The position numbers and the translations under genes were made by a program. From Prorocentrum cordatum (Eukaryota > Sar > Dinophyceae > Prorocentrales > Prorocentraceae), in the NCBI GenBank assembly GCA_963575745.1, contig CAUYUJ010002769.1, forward strand, positions 127,501-191,500: 64,000 nt of DNA, written 5' to 3'. Under the pieces are notes generated by a model that was not told where the DNA came from, made no database searches, and saw only the letters and a list, made by a program, of their open reading frames with translations. Below, in pieces: positions 42,506 to 53,630 of this stretch (positions are counted from its first letter, which is position 1; the number at the start of each line of letters is the position of its first letter).

Positions 42506-45294
42506 CCCCCCCCCCCTGCCTTGCGAGGCTGTCTTTGGGCCCGCCCCCTGCCCCCCCGTTTGGTCTGGGGCGCAGCTTCTCACTGATGCTGCCTACCAGC
42601 TTGTTGAGACGGACAGGCCTCAGGAGGCTGCCGCTTTGCTTGGCCCCCTGTACCAGCGTTGGGCGGACCTGGCTGAGAAGGAACTTGTTCCGCTGGTTGG
42701 CGAAACCCCTGTCAAACTTGGGTCCCGAGGTTTGGGCCCCCATCTTGTTTGGGAGTCTGTCCTTGCCAAAGATGGCAAGGTTCGGCACCCCGCTCATCGC
42801 TCGATTGTTTGGCTCGGTCAACAGCTCAAGGCCTACATTCATTCCCTCAGAGGTGGCGCCGCGATGGCGGGTACTTTGAAGGCCCTGTTGTTGCAGCCTC
42901 CTCAGTCTATCGATGAAGCTAAGGCAGAGTACGCACTGCTGTTCAGTTTGGTGAAGGAGGCTGTGACGCGCACGGTCGATCCCTACTCCTTTGCGGACGT
43001 TTACACGCAGGTGCACGAGGCCGTCCAGGCCGCCGACTCGAAGTTCCGTGCCACGGCCCGCTCTGAATGGAAGGCTTGGCTCAATGTCGGAGTGCAAGCG
43101 GGAGCGAAAAGAGTGCACACCCTTCTTAGGGACCCCGCCCCGTGGGCTGCCAGTTCGACCCTTTCGGCGGCTGGCAACGTGGTTTCGGACCCCCTGTCGT
43201 TGCTGAAAGCTGAAGGGGACCGCTTTGCTTCCTTATGGGGCCCTGGGGTCGGTGCTGACTCGGCCTTTGAGAGGCTGGATGACCTCCCCAGGTTGGGTGC
43301 CCAGCAAATCAGGGACGTCTCAAAGTCTTATAGGGCGGCTTCGGCCACCTCGGTGGACGGGTTCCATTGCAGACACTTCTCGATCCTTTCCGATCCCTGC
43401 CTTGGCTGCCTTGGAGCTCTTTTCAGCCTCATGGAGGCTTTAGGCGTCTTGCCCCTCAGATCTCTGTTGCCCTCTTGGCGCTGTTGCCGAAGCCGGCTGG
43501 CGGCTGCAGGCCCATAGGGGTGTTATGCTCCTGGCACAGGGTGTGGGGACGCTGCAGACGTCCCTTGGCCCTGGCCTGGGAGCTGGCCCACCCCCGCGAG
43601 TACTGGGCTGCTGGCCAGCATCGGGGAGCAGCCGACGTGGTATGGCGTCAGGCCGTGTCTGCCGAGGCGGGAGTTGCGAAGGGCCTCGCCAGTTGCAGTA
43701 TCTTTTTCGATCTCTCTAACTCTATGAGAACATCATCCTCTTGCGGTTAGAGGACCGTTGTCGCAGGTTGGGTTTTCCCATGGTGATTGCCCGCCTTTGC
43801 ATCTTTGCCTACAAGGTTGGCCGCTTTCTGAGCCTGGGCTCGAGGGCCCGCACTTTTGTGTCAATGGGGTCATTGCTGGCTGCTCGATGGCCGCCACCCT
43901 TATCCGAGTTTATTGCATGGAAGGGTGCGATTGCATTCCTCTGTCCCCTGCCGCTTCGCTGGACGTTTACATTGATGATCAAGGGCTGTCGTCGACTGGC
44001 CCCCCGAAAGTCGTCATTGACTCGATCGTTCGTGGGGCCATGGCCCTCGACTCTGTCGTCCAGGAGGTTTTCGGTTGTTCCTTCGCTCTGGAAAAAAAAA
44101 AAAAACGGCTATTGTGTCCAGCTCCAAATGTGTGGGTTCGCAAGTTCTCTCTCGTATCAGCCATCTTTGCCAGCGTTGTACTGGCTCAGCCGTCAACCTC
44201 GGAGTTGACTGCTCGGCAGGCCGTGCTGTTAGAGTTGCTGGACGATCGGCCAAGATGAAGGCCAGGCTCGCTAAGGCGGGCAGAGCTGCGCGGCGCCTAG
44301 TGCGGCAGGCTAAGGTACTTACTCGGTCTACGTCCTTGAAGGTATTCTCTGCTGGCCCCCTGGTGGGGGCCTCATACGGTACCGAAGTCACGGGCATAAG
44401 CGATCATGGCCTTAGCTTGCTGCGCCGTCGCCTTTTTAGTGTTGTGCGCCCGCGCAGTCGGCTGAGGTCCCTCACGGTCCTCGCCCTGCTGGACAATGAC
44501 CCGACATGGCGATCGGCCACCGCTCCCATTCTTAGATGGAGTAAGGAGATCTGGCTCAGACAGACAGGCGCGCTTAGCTGGGCTATCCCTCTGTCCACTT
44601 TGAAGTCTGCCTGGGCCGCCATCTTTTCTGACCCCAGCTGTAGCTGGAGGAAGGTTGCGGGACCGATCACTGCCATGAGGATGTTTCTGGTCAGATTAGG
44701 GTGGAGTATGCCTAATTGCATGACCCTGGTCGACGATTTCGGGAAATCTATCCCCCTTGGGATCTTCTCGCCCGCTCTCGTTGGGCCCCTGGTCCGCGCG
44801 GGTTTTCTGATAGTTTTGGAAAGAGATGCTGCTGCCAGGAGGGGCATCTCTTAACGTCTTTGTTATGACGTTGTCAAGGAGGCTATCGCGCCCCGTAGTA
44901 AGCGTTTCACGGCCCTTCAGAAAGCTAGGATTAGAGCCTTCTCTACGGAGGCCATTTTGACTCGGGCTCGAGCCAGGGCCCTTGGGTACGACATTGATCC
45001 GAGTTGTGTCCACTGCGGGGCCAACGATACCATCTTCCATCGTCTTTGGGAATGCCCTTTCCCCGAGGCTGCTTCAGCTCGGCTTGAGGCTACTGACAGT
45101 GAGGTGATTGAGGCCGCTCTGTCTGCTAAGGCGTCTGGAGATGATGACGAGCTGTTGGCCTTTATATCTGGAGCCTTTCGGCACCCCGCCGACTCCTTCC
45201 CTCGGACTGCTGATGAGCAAGGTGATGGTCCGACCCTGGTCTGGCACAAGATGCCCGATTTTGACCCTGGAGGTGCCCCCGCCAGCAACAGAGT
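42506..45294 (+). pseudogene. LINE retrotransposon: reverse transcriptase, thumb and zinc knuckle
   Basis: After the C14 run the protein continues in another frame (DAAYQLVETDRPQEAAAL, 42585 on). RT landmarks: SVDGFHCRHFS (about 43355), LLPKPAGGCRPIGVL (about 43480), the motif A box FFDLS with Asp at 43709, NGVIAGCSMAATL (about 43864) and YIDD at 43968-43979. Downstream are a thumb-like region (RARLRS-type basic helices), a stop TAA at 44852-44854 inside the same frame, and CVHCGANDTIFHRLWECP at about 45005-45058. Frameshifts are needed near 43455, 43720, 43855, 44091-44104 (A14) and 45295 (G6). The order is complete, so this is a nearly full-length but broken copy. Confidence 0.75.
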
Positions 45295-46368
45295 GTGGGG
45301 GGCTCCTTATTTGTTGATGGCTCGTGCACCCGTCACGCTGTCAAGGAGCTCTCTCGTGCTGGCTCCTCAGTCTGCATGGTCGACGAGTCGGGGGATCTTA
45401 TGGCTGAGCTGAGGGCCCCTGTTTGGGGCCCCTACCCTCAGACCCCTCAGAGTGCTGAATTCAGTGCGTTCACCTGGGCCAATGTTCTGGCGACCCATCC
45501 TGCTGAATGCCATGTGTATTCTGATTGCAGGAATGTGGTCCAGACTGCGGGTCTCGCTAATCAGATTCAGCTCTCGCCTAAACGCATGTATGCTGGGGCT
45601 TTTCTTCAGGTGCACGGACAGGTCTCGGGGATTGCTGCCTGCGCCAAGGTGGACGCCCACCTAGACGTGGACGCTCCAGGGATTTCAGCCGAGGAGCGTT
45701 GGCGTCGTCTCGGCAACTACCATGCGGATGTAGGGGCTAAGTTTGCGGTCCGCCTCCATCCCACGGATGACTCTATTCTGCAGGAGGCCGACCACCTTGT
45801 GGCCTTAGCGAGGGCCACCTTGAACGTTGCGGTGCATGTGCTCCCCCTTTGGCCTCCTGTGGACCTTGATGGGGCCAGCAGGCTCCCCGTGGTTCAAAAC
45901 CCGAGGAAGGATGTGCTTGGGCACGACTGGAGGTCGTGGGGCGGAATCTGGAGGTGCGCTCACTGTTTGAGGGGGAACCGTTCCTATTCGAAGCCAGCTC
46001 CAGGTTCCTGCTCTAGGTCCTCTCTTGTCCACGCTGACTCTCAGGACGCGCTAGGCCATCGGACTGTGGCTTTTCCGTGTTCTGATAACTCTGTTCTCTT
46101 TATTTGTCTTAGATGTAAATGTCTCACGTGTGGTGGGCACATTCGTGGACTCAGCAAACAGTGTGTTTCGGTCCCTTCGCGTGCGTGCAAGCAGGGTTGG
46201 GATTATCTGTGCAAAGGCCTCCACCCTAGGTGTCAGTTGTGTATTGCTGGCGTCACGGTGGACACGGAAGGCCTGCTTCTGTGTTTCAACTCTGAGGCCG
46301 CACTTGCCGCCCTTGCTGAAGGTACTTCCGAGGTGCCTGCGCATGAGGAGCGGCAGGAACCCCTATAG
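45295..46368 (+). pseudogene. LINE retrotransposon: RNase H and Cys-rich C-terminus
   Basis: The frame reads LFVDGSC (first catalytic Asp at 45316), SAEFSAF (Glu, about 45457), VYSDCRN (Asp, about 45520) and NYHADVGAKF (last Asp, about 45725). All four RNase H catalytic acids are therefore present in this part. It removes RNA from the RNA-DNA hybrid after reverse transcription. A Cys-rich tail follows (WRCAHC near 45950, then LRCKCLTCGGH near 46110 and CQLC near 46232), probably zinc-binding. Stop TAG at 46366-46368. This segment is itself uninterrupted for 357 codons. Confidence 0.75.
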
Positions 46369-46475
46369 TCGCGACAACTCACCCCTTCTTTCCTGGCGAG
46401 ACGCCGCCAGGATGAGTCGGACAGTTCTGATTAAGTTGCCGTGGCACAGGGCGGCCTATCTTTCTTTCATTGCAC

Positions 46476-46810
46476 GGCCCGATGCGACTGACCCTTTTGG
46501 CAGGCATCCGTGCTTAACCCCGCATCTGGGGCGAGACTGAGGTCGTCCTGGCGCTCTCTGCACCAGGGGCTTCGGACCTCGTCGTCCTTGTGTGGGTGGT
46601 CGAGTTTTCCCAGTGGCGAGGGTTTGCCGTCCTGTGTTACTTGCGCGGCCCGATGCGGCTGGCCCTTTTGGCAGGCATCCGTGCTTTACCCCACATCTGG
46701 GGCGTGACCGTATGTCGTCCTGGCGCTGGCTGCACCAGGGACCGCGGGCTCGCCGTCCTTGTGTGGGTGGTCGAATCTTCTCCTTTGATGTGTTTGTGCT
46801 GTTCGTTGTG
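46476..46810. repeat. 171-bp tandem duplication in the LINE 3' region
   Basis: GGCCCGATGCG(A/G)CTG(A/G)CC..TTTTGGCAGGCATCCG starts at 46476 and 46647. Both copies continue with CATCTGGGGCG and GTCCTTGTGTGGGTGGTCGA. Tandem 3' units of this sort are known in LINE tails. Confidence 0.85.
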
Positions 46811-47407
46811 CGTGCGTCCGTCGTGCACGCGTGTCAGGCACCCCATTCTTGGGGGAAGGTGCATGCACACTTAGGGTGCGCTCTGCGTTTCCGAGCACGG
46901 GGGTATCTTTATCGCGACTGTGGCTCGTCCGATGTTGCTGCGGCCTGGGGCTTTGGTTCCTGGCCCCAACATCCTCTTGTTAGGCGTTGGGCGCGCGTCT
47001 TCGTGTGTGCGTTCGTTGCGCGCCCCTCCGCCTTGCCCCCCACCGCTTATAGCCACTGGCGTGTGGGTGGGGCTCTGTCTCGCTCGCTGTCCCTCTTGTT
47101 CAGCCGGGGGCAGTCGGCGCGAGAGAGCCTTCCAGCTGCTATGCCTTGCAGTTGGATGTTTTTTGCGCTGTCAGCTCTGTGCCCTCCGTGGCACAGCGCG
47201 CCTGCCCCCTCTCATAGAGATGTTGTGGCAGGTGTGCGACGAGCTTGGGCACTTGGACGCAGTGGTATTCGTCCTCTCGTCGTGCCATTTTTTGCGCGGT
47301 GACCCTGGTGTTTACCTTGGTCAAGGTGCCAGCATCCCCCTCCGCTGCTGGCTCGTTTCCTTGGTCAGTCCTAGGTTTTGGAGGCGTGGCGTTGATGTCA
47401 AAAAGAG
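46811..47407 (+). other. LINE 3' flank; coding-like patch
   Basis: A plus frame 46920-47429 contains PLIEMLWQVCDELGHLDAVV and FVLSSCHFLRGDPG, which look protein-like. It belongs to no family I know and is Cys/Leu-rich elsewhere. It may be a remnant of a host gene or of another element. Confidence 0.3.
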
Positions 47408-47577
47408 GCTCCACCCTCGGGCTACCTGATGGGCGACGCTCTCTTGCACGGTCTTCTCGTGCCGGTCCTCTTTGTCTTCGGGTTCGTGCACGTGGTGTCC
47501 ACGGTGTCGGTCGACGGCCATCTGAAGTCCTACCTGTGCGACAAGGTTGTCCTTTGGCCTCGGGTGCGCGCTGGTCA
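47408..47577. repeat. 170-bp direct repeat downstream of the LINE (right copy)
   Basis: The right-hand match to 39461-39630. The frame here is open (GYLMGDALLHGLLVPVLFVF, then SVDGHLKSYLCDKVVLWPR) to a TGA near 47605, with a predicted hydrophobic segment. The conserved frame suggests the repeat comes from coding DNA. Confidence 0.8.
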
Positions 47578-48339
47578 CGGCTACATGGATACAGCCGCCG
47601 CCTGACGTGGCCTACATCCTACGCGCTCGACCTCCTGCTCACCTGGGGTGCGCCGTTTGTGCCTCTTCGCCTGGCTCGGGGTCCAGATGCGCGGCACCGC
47701 AACCCGCACTACGGCCACCTGTGGGTCTTCTTCCGCGCCATTTTGGCTGCGTTTCCGCCTCCGTCCTCTTCGTCGCCCTCCTCGTGCTCTCGGGGCGCTT
47801 CATGTGCTTCTTGTTCGACAGGTTTGCGGCGCTCGAATGCTCTTCGCCGTCGGCACGCTCTTCGGCAGCTGACCGACGCCTGGTTGGAATCGCGGTTCTT
47901 CCGAGCGCTGCCGCCTGCACTATTTTTCACTTAACCACCGAGCGCGGTCCGCCCTAGCGCGCTCGGCGTTTGACTCGTGTCGCGCACCCGCGAACCAAAA
48001 AAAATATATGTCAGACGTCTCAGACAGGTCCCCCCTCAGGGGTACGCAGACATCCGCGCCGCGCGCACCGCGGCCGAGGCTGCCGAGCAGGCCTTTTCCA
48101 GGGGGCGGCGCGCGAGCGCGAAGGTCACAACCCACGAAACCACCCCAACCCCACCCGAAGGCCCCAGTTGGCCCTCCGCTCCCAGTGCGGGGCGGGGGGT
48201 CTGAGAACATATGACGAAAACGCGCGTGAAACGCGCGCCCCCCGCAGCCCGAAGTTCGGGTGTTCGGATTGGGTAGTTGGGTGGTCTGGTAGGTGTAGTT
48301 ATCGAAGGCCACCGCTCATCGCGGGGCGCGGGGGACGAG
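47578..48339. other. No clear gene; hydrophobic coding-like frame
   Basis: A frame to 47957 includes SASVLFVALLVLSGRFMCF, a possible membrane segment, in a different frame from the segment before it. Either a broken membrane-protein gene or chance. The rest is GC-rich and unassigned. Confidence 0.3.
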
Positions 48340-48630
48340 GCGCGAAGCTGGGCAGCCTCCCGTCCCGACGCCGACAAAGTCAGGACTTCTCTTGGGGGCG
48401 CTCAGGACGGGCTTCTGGCCTTCGGGGGCCGCTCACCTCGGATTCCAGGTCGGGGAGCACGGTCTCCTCCTTGGCCAGGAGCGCCGGGCGCGAAACGCGA
48501 CGGGCGAAGCTGGGCGGCCTCCACTCTGGACCCCGGACGCTCCGGCCTCTGGCCTGCGGGGGCCGCTCTCCTCGGCCTCCAGGTCGGGGAGCGCGGTCGT
48601 GGCCGGGGCTCCTCCGTGGCCAGGTGGGGC
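48340..48630. repeat. 162-bp tandem duplication
   Basis: GCGAAGCTGGGC(A/G)GCCTCC starts at 48342 and 48504. Both copies continue with CTTCTGGCCT or CCTCTGGCCT, GGGGGCCGCTC, CCTCGG and CCAGGTCGGGGAGC. Confidence 0.85.
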
Positions 48631-49652
48631 CTCTCTCCGTGCCCCGAGCAGGTGCTTTTCACCTGCAGCAGAAGGTGGCCGATGCGGCCCCCCGTCACCC
48701 GCAGCGGGCAGGAGCGCGGGGCGGCCAGGGCGCTCGTCGCGCGAGGTCCCTCGTCGCCGTAAATAAAGTGTCGGGGGAGACGAAAGGCTCGAGTAAACCG
48801 GAGCTCGGGTTCGCCTGCGTTTTTTGGCGAGCCCGCCCTTGGTTTTGACGGTGCCGTTTTCGTGGGGTGGTTGCAGCGTGAGCTCGCGGCAACTTTCAGT
48901 CTGGGTGTCGTCAGATTGTTTGATGGCCCCGTCAGGCCAACCCGAACCACCCGAACCCGAGCCTCCCGTCTCCCCGAAAGCGGGAAAAGGGTTGCCCTCG
49001 GCACGGGCCGAAAAAGTCAGTCGTGGGGGCGAGGGCGACCGAGCCGATTCGGGATCCCACAAGGGGGGGGGGGCAGCGGAGGGGGGAATGTGATCGGTTT
49101 TTTGCACCAGACCGCCCAAAGCAGATGTCCCCCAGCCGCCAGCAGCTCCCGATGGTTGCCGACGGGTGGGGCATGCGGGGGGCATCTGTTTGCAGCAGTT
49201 CGGTGCACCAACGGATCGAACTCATGCCCTCCGTTTGGGTCACCTCCCTCTGGTGGATCTCGACCAATGCAGGACGACTTCGAACTCGTCGAACCAATGC
49301 TGGAATATTTCGATTTCCTCGATCCTAGAACGTGCTGAGGCCATGCCGAATCAGCACTCGGTATTGCATTACCGATGCATCATCGATGCGTGCCTCCATC
49401 TGGGCAGCGGGCAATGTGTGCGTCACTGCGCTTGCACCGAACATGCGTCACGAGGTTGCACGTCGTTCTTTGTGGCGGCGTCGATCAAGAGCTCGGTGGA
49501 CCTACGTCGTGTATTGTCGTGAAGACCGTGGGGGAACAAAGACACCCCTGAGCTGCCTGGTAGATCTGCTCAGCGGCCCTGCGCGCCTGCTAGAATGCCC
49601 CTGCCCTGCTCGAAGCATTCCTCAGGCGCCAAAACGGGCGGGGTCCTTGTTT
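48631..49652. other. No gene found
   Basis: Unique GC-rich DNA with a G10 run near 49061-49070. No coherent frame or known motif. Confidence 0.45.
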
Positions 49653-49835
49653 CGACTACACATAAGAGTGACCTTTCGCCGGAGTGACCTTTGGTGCGGG
49701 CCCGATGGGGTCCCCCGATCGCTGAGCGCGAAGCGGTAGCAGCGGCTTGCGCGCCCAGGTTTGGCCACCCCGCGTCCCCCGTTTTGCCGCGCACCAAAGG
49801 TCATTTTTACCCAGGGTCACTCTTACGTGTAGCCG
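49653..49835. repeat. Foldback (MITE-like) element with 46-bp arms
   Basis: The left arm 49653-49698 (CGACTACACATAAGAGTGAC then C..TGACCTTTGGTGCG) is inverted at 49790-49835 (CGCACCAAAGGTCA.. then GTCACTCTTACGTGTAGCCG). Arms match at about 36 of 46 positions with a 91-base centre. No transposase is encoded. No clear target duplication. Confidence 0.85.
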
Positions 49836-49984
49836 ATTGTTGTGTCCTCTGGCCCTCCCTGCTGCCTGCCTCCTCTTCCTGCCGCCGCAGACGACCCTTG
49901 TCGCCGCGTTGGCTTTTCTGCCGCACCGCTGCGCAGAGCGCAGGGCGAGGCTGAACCACCAGACTCGGCGGTGAGCGAGGGGGC

Positions 49985-50115
49985 AAATGATAAGAAAAAG
50001 AAGGCCCTCTCAGAAGGCGGCGGGACTTCTGAGACGCCCTTGCGCCTTTTGGGTAGTTCTCTGCGTCTTCGGGGAAGGCTCAGGAAACCTCTCAGACCCT
50101 CGATGGGGCTCTCGT
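49985..50115. repeat. Dispersed repeat F3, copy c
   Basis: GAAGGCCCTCTCAGAAGGCG, CGGGACTTCTGAGACGCCC, CTGCGTCTTCGGGGAAGGC and CAGGAAACCTCTCAGA follow the order seen at 11.3 and 12.2 kb. Confidence 0.7.
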
Positions 50116-50277
50116 GCCAGGAGGCGGGCTACGCATGGCGTGGCTGACCCTGGGCCAGCGGTGTGGCCACAGGCCTCTCCAGCGCACGGCTCCCGCATTG
50201 GGATCGAACACGCCGGCGCTTCGCGTGTGTCCGGTAGCAACTCATGGGGGCCCGGTGTACCCTTTCGATTCCGTCTT

Positions 50278-50485
50278 TGGCGTCGACTAGCGTCGACTAG
50301 CGTCTGTGAGCCGTTGTGAGCTAGAGCAGATTTGGCGTCGGTCAGTGCCGATTAGCGTCGATTTAGCGTCGACTAGTCGACTAGCGTTGATCCAGCGTCG
50401 ATTAGCGTCGATCTAGCGTCGATTCAGCGTCGATTCGCAAGAGCCGACAAGATGGTATGGGAGGCTCCCCCGAGTTGCCACCGAA
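50278..50485. repeat. F4 repeat (AGCGTCGATT) plus conserved tail, copy b
   Basis: About 12 copies of TAGCGTCGA(C/T)T, then TTCGCAAGAGCCGACAAGAT and CGAGTTGCCACCGAA, as at 36.3 kb. Confidence 0.8.
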
Positions 50486-50684
50486 CGTGTGTCCAGCACG
50501 TGGCGTCCGCTGGCGGCTTCCCCTCCTCATCTCTCGCGGCATACACCCTGTGCCCCCCTGGGCCTCTCCACCCCCTTCCCGTGGGCTGGCACTCTTCGTC
50601 TCTTGAGGGCCCTGGGGCCCGATGCAGGCTTCAGAGGACCAGGATCCGTTCCTTGATCCGGTCCTATCGGACAAGAGCGAATGC

Positions 50685-50818
50685 CATAAACATACACTTT
50701 TGGCGCTCCGCGAGGATTTCTTGGATCCGCGCTGGAGCCCCGCCAGTCGGCGCCTCCGGCACCGCCCCTGGCGCGGATCCAAGAAATCCGTGCGGAGCGC
50801 CAAAAAATTCTGTTTATG
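50685..50818. repeat. Foldback element family F1, copy c
   Basis: Left end CATAAACATACACTTTTGGC then GCTCCGCGAGGATTTC. Right end GAAATCCGTGCGGAGCGCC then AAAAAATTCTGTTTATG. It is followed by TTTTTGTTTCTTTCTTTTTC, a long polypyrimidine tract ending CCGCGTAAG. Confidence 0.9.
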
Positions 50819-52860
50819 TTTTTGTTTCTTTCTTTTTCTATTCTCGTCATCCGCGTAAGTCGACGACGACGACGACCACCACTTCCCGTACTCGCCTTAT
50901 TTTTCCGCCAGTGTGACGGTCTTTTGGGTTCCAGAAGGACGTGGTGGTCTATGCGGCCCGCCTGTATTGTCGCTGGCTGCCGACGTGGCCCCCAGAAGCG
51001 CCCCAGAGGATCCCCCAAAAAGCCGCCCCGAGGGAGCCCAGAGAGGGCTCCAAGGATCCCCAGAAAGATCCGAATGAAGCCAAAACTAGCTTCAAGAAGC
51101 AGGTTTGGCCATCCACGGGAGCTGCCCAGGCCCCATGATAACTACCAATTCTCCTTTGTCCTCCCCCTGCCCCTGAGATCCGACGCTCCAAAAGAGTTAG
51201 AGCAGGCGGCCGTTTGCCGTTTTCGCCTTCCGGGGGCCTCGCCGGGCTTCGGGAGCGTCAAGAAACGATTCAGGACGAAAAACCGGCCCTAGAGAAGTGG
51301 TCCCGACCTCTGGGGCCCACGCATCGAAAAAATCAGAGCAGTTGGATGTCTGGGTCCCCAGCATCCCCCCGCGCGCACCAGGTGGTCGCCACCCATGCAC
51401 GGGGCACCGTGCGGCTGGTCAAAGCCACCAGTGGAGGCACCCTTGCCGCTGGCGCCACACGCCCCAATAGCCTAGTTGTCCATGCATGCTTTCCTGTTCA
51501 AAGGTCGCGGGAGCCCTGGAAATGGGTGGGAAAACGGATGAATCGGGCTGTTACAAGAAGCGACCAGAGAGCGCCTGCAGACTCCCAGCACGGCCGGCAC
51601 GCTGATTGGGTGAGTTTTTCCGCTTTGGTTCCCTAGTCACCAGCGTTTGGCCACTCGCGCCCAGTCTAAGAGACACAGTGAGTGCAAGAAGGCATCGTGG
51701 CGGCGACTTGGAACATTGAAAGTGCGACATGGAGCAGAGTCGCTGATCGAAATAATACAAGGACACGTTGTTGTATCAGGGTTGTTTCGCGCATCCTTCC
51801 GCGTGAACTCTCGGATCACAGGACGTATCGGCGTGTCGCCTCCATCCGCTGGTTTCCCGAATCGTGTGGCCCTGAACTGCGCATTCCGTAATCGCTCTCG
51901 AAAGCCTTTTTCCGCAGGGCCGCGCTGAGAGGGTAGCGCCCTCCGATCCAACAACTTGCGATTACGCTGTATTTGCTGAACATGTGCCTTCGAATGTACT
52001 GCTCTGGGCAGTGCTGTCCACTGCGGTGATGTTCAAGTGGCGCTGGTCCCTGGGAAGAGTTTTGTTGCATTTGCCGTTCTGGGTCAGGCAATTCTGAACC
52101 CCACCCAAACCGCCCTTGCCCAAACATGTGTGGTGGAGCGGCAGGGTCTTGCAAAGCTGATTCTTCCGAACAGTGCGTAAGGTGGAGCTCGCTATAGCAC
52201 TCAAACATACTTGCACCTTTTGCGCCTGCAGGTGTGTCAGTAGCGTCGGAGAGGGCTGCAGCTCCTTGCCACCTGCCATCGCCAATGCCACTGACACCAC
52301 CAGTGCCGCGCCTGCTTGTGCCAGTCACGCCCGCAGCAGGCAACAGGCTCCTCCCTGCACTGTGCTGCGTTCGCCGGGGCACGCGCGGGGCGCACCGCGG
52401 GCGCACCGCGAGGGACCCGCGGAACCTGCGCCACGGCAGGCCACCGCACGTGCAGGAGCCAGCACGTGCCCCGCGCGCTGCACGCGGGACCGCCCCGCCC
52501 CGCACGCCCCGCACCGGCCCGAGCGACGGTGGGCAAACGGCGGCCGCGCAGGGCACCACGGCGTGCAAAAGCACAGCACAGCTCGGCACGCGGGACGCCG
52601 CGCGCATGGCACGGCATGGCACGGCGCGCTGCGCAGGGGGCGCGATCGGCGTGGCAGCCGCGGCGCGGCTCGCATTGCACGCCATGCGCGGCACCACCCG
52701 CCTCTCGACAGGGGAGATGGTATCGCAGATACCGCTCTTGCTGAATCCGACAAGCGTTTTTAGTCTCGCACTGATCGCAGGTGCTGGTTTGGTGGGCGTC
52801 GTGGCGGGCGACCCATCGTGGACCGGTTCACAATTGCGTTCCTGTGTTACTTCTGCCACC
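50819..52860. other. No confidently supported gene
   Basis: Unique DNA, with GC-rich CGGGGCGCACCGCG-type sequence at 52380-52660. Frames on both strands overlap. A plus segment at 52700-52850 (SVFSLALIAGAGLVGVVAG) could be a membrane helix but has no partner. Confidence 0.4.
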
Positions 52861-53366
52861 GCATGGCCCCCCCCCCTGATCGCCGGTCGTGTCTCCCAGT
52901 TGTCCCGGCGGTTGTCCCCGCGGTTGTCCCGATGGTTGTGGTTGTCCCGATGGCTGTCCCGATGGTTGTCCCGATGGTTTTCCCGATGGTTCTGCCGATG
53001 GTTGTCCCGATGTTTGGTAGATAGATAGATAGATAGATAAATGTTGTTAGATGTTGTCCCGATGGTTGTTCCGATGACTGTCCTGGCGGTTGTCCCGATG
53101 GTTCTCCCGATGGTTGTCCCGATGGTTGTCCCGATGGTTGCCACGATGGTTGTCCCGATGGTTGTTCCGATGGTTGTCCCGATGGTTGTCCCGATGGTTG
53201 TCCCGTTGGTTGTCCCGATGACTGTCCTGGTGGTTGTCCCGATGGTTGTCTCGATGGTTGTGCCGATGGTTGTCCCGATGGTTGCCACGATGGTTGTCCC
53301 GATGGTTGTCCCGATGGATGGCTCGATGGCTGTCTCGATGGTTGTCTCGATGGTTTTCCCCATGGC
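52861..53366. repeat. 12-bp satellite (GATGGTTGTCCC)
   Basis: About 38 copies of CCCGATGGTTGT with variants (GGTTCT, GACTGT, GTTGCC), interrupted at 53023-53045 by TAGA repeats. The period is four codons, so one strand reads VVPM repeats and the other HRDN repeats. Confidence 0.95.
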
Positions 53367-53630
53367 TGATAGATAGATAGAGAGATATAGACATAGATGT
53401 AGACATATTCGTATGTATAGAGAGACTTTTATAACGGTATAAAGAGATAAGAGAGATGTATCATTACATTGATGTCTATATATATGTAGTGATGTATTCA
53501 TATCGATATATTGATTGATTGATTGGCTTTTCTACTGATGAATCTATATATATAGAGCGATAGATTGCTGCCGTGAATAGATAACTAGACAGATAGGTAG
53601 ATAGACAGATGGGCAGATGTGCGCGACAAT
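53367..53630. repeat. TAGA/ATAG and TATA-rich tract
   Basis: AT-rich simple sequence (TAGATAGATAG, GATTGATTGATT, TATATATA) follows the satellite directly. Confidence 0.85.

Noticed and set aside
44951-44966. GCCATTTTGACTCGGG resembles the dinoflagellate spliced leader
   Set aside because: It lies inside the LINE reading frame (encoding EAILTRAR) and differs from the leader at key 3' positions. No SL RNA gene context.
39461-47577. LTR retrotransposon reading of the LINE with its 170-bp direct repeats
   Set aside because: The coding part has an AP endonuclease and no integrase, protease or gag, and the repeats lack TG..CA ends and a primer-binding site.
48008-49004. Overlapping open frames on both strands around 48-49 kb
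   Set aside because: High GC removes stops in all frames. The only structure is a 162-bp duplication, no motif supports a gene.
51816-53501. 561-codon minus-strand frame
   Set aside because: It crosses the 12-mer satellite (HRDN repeats) and a GC-rich stretch with no recognisable domain.
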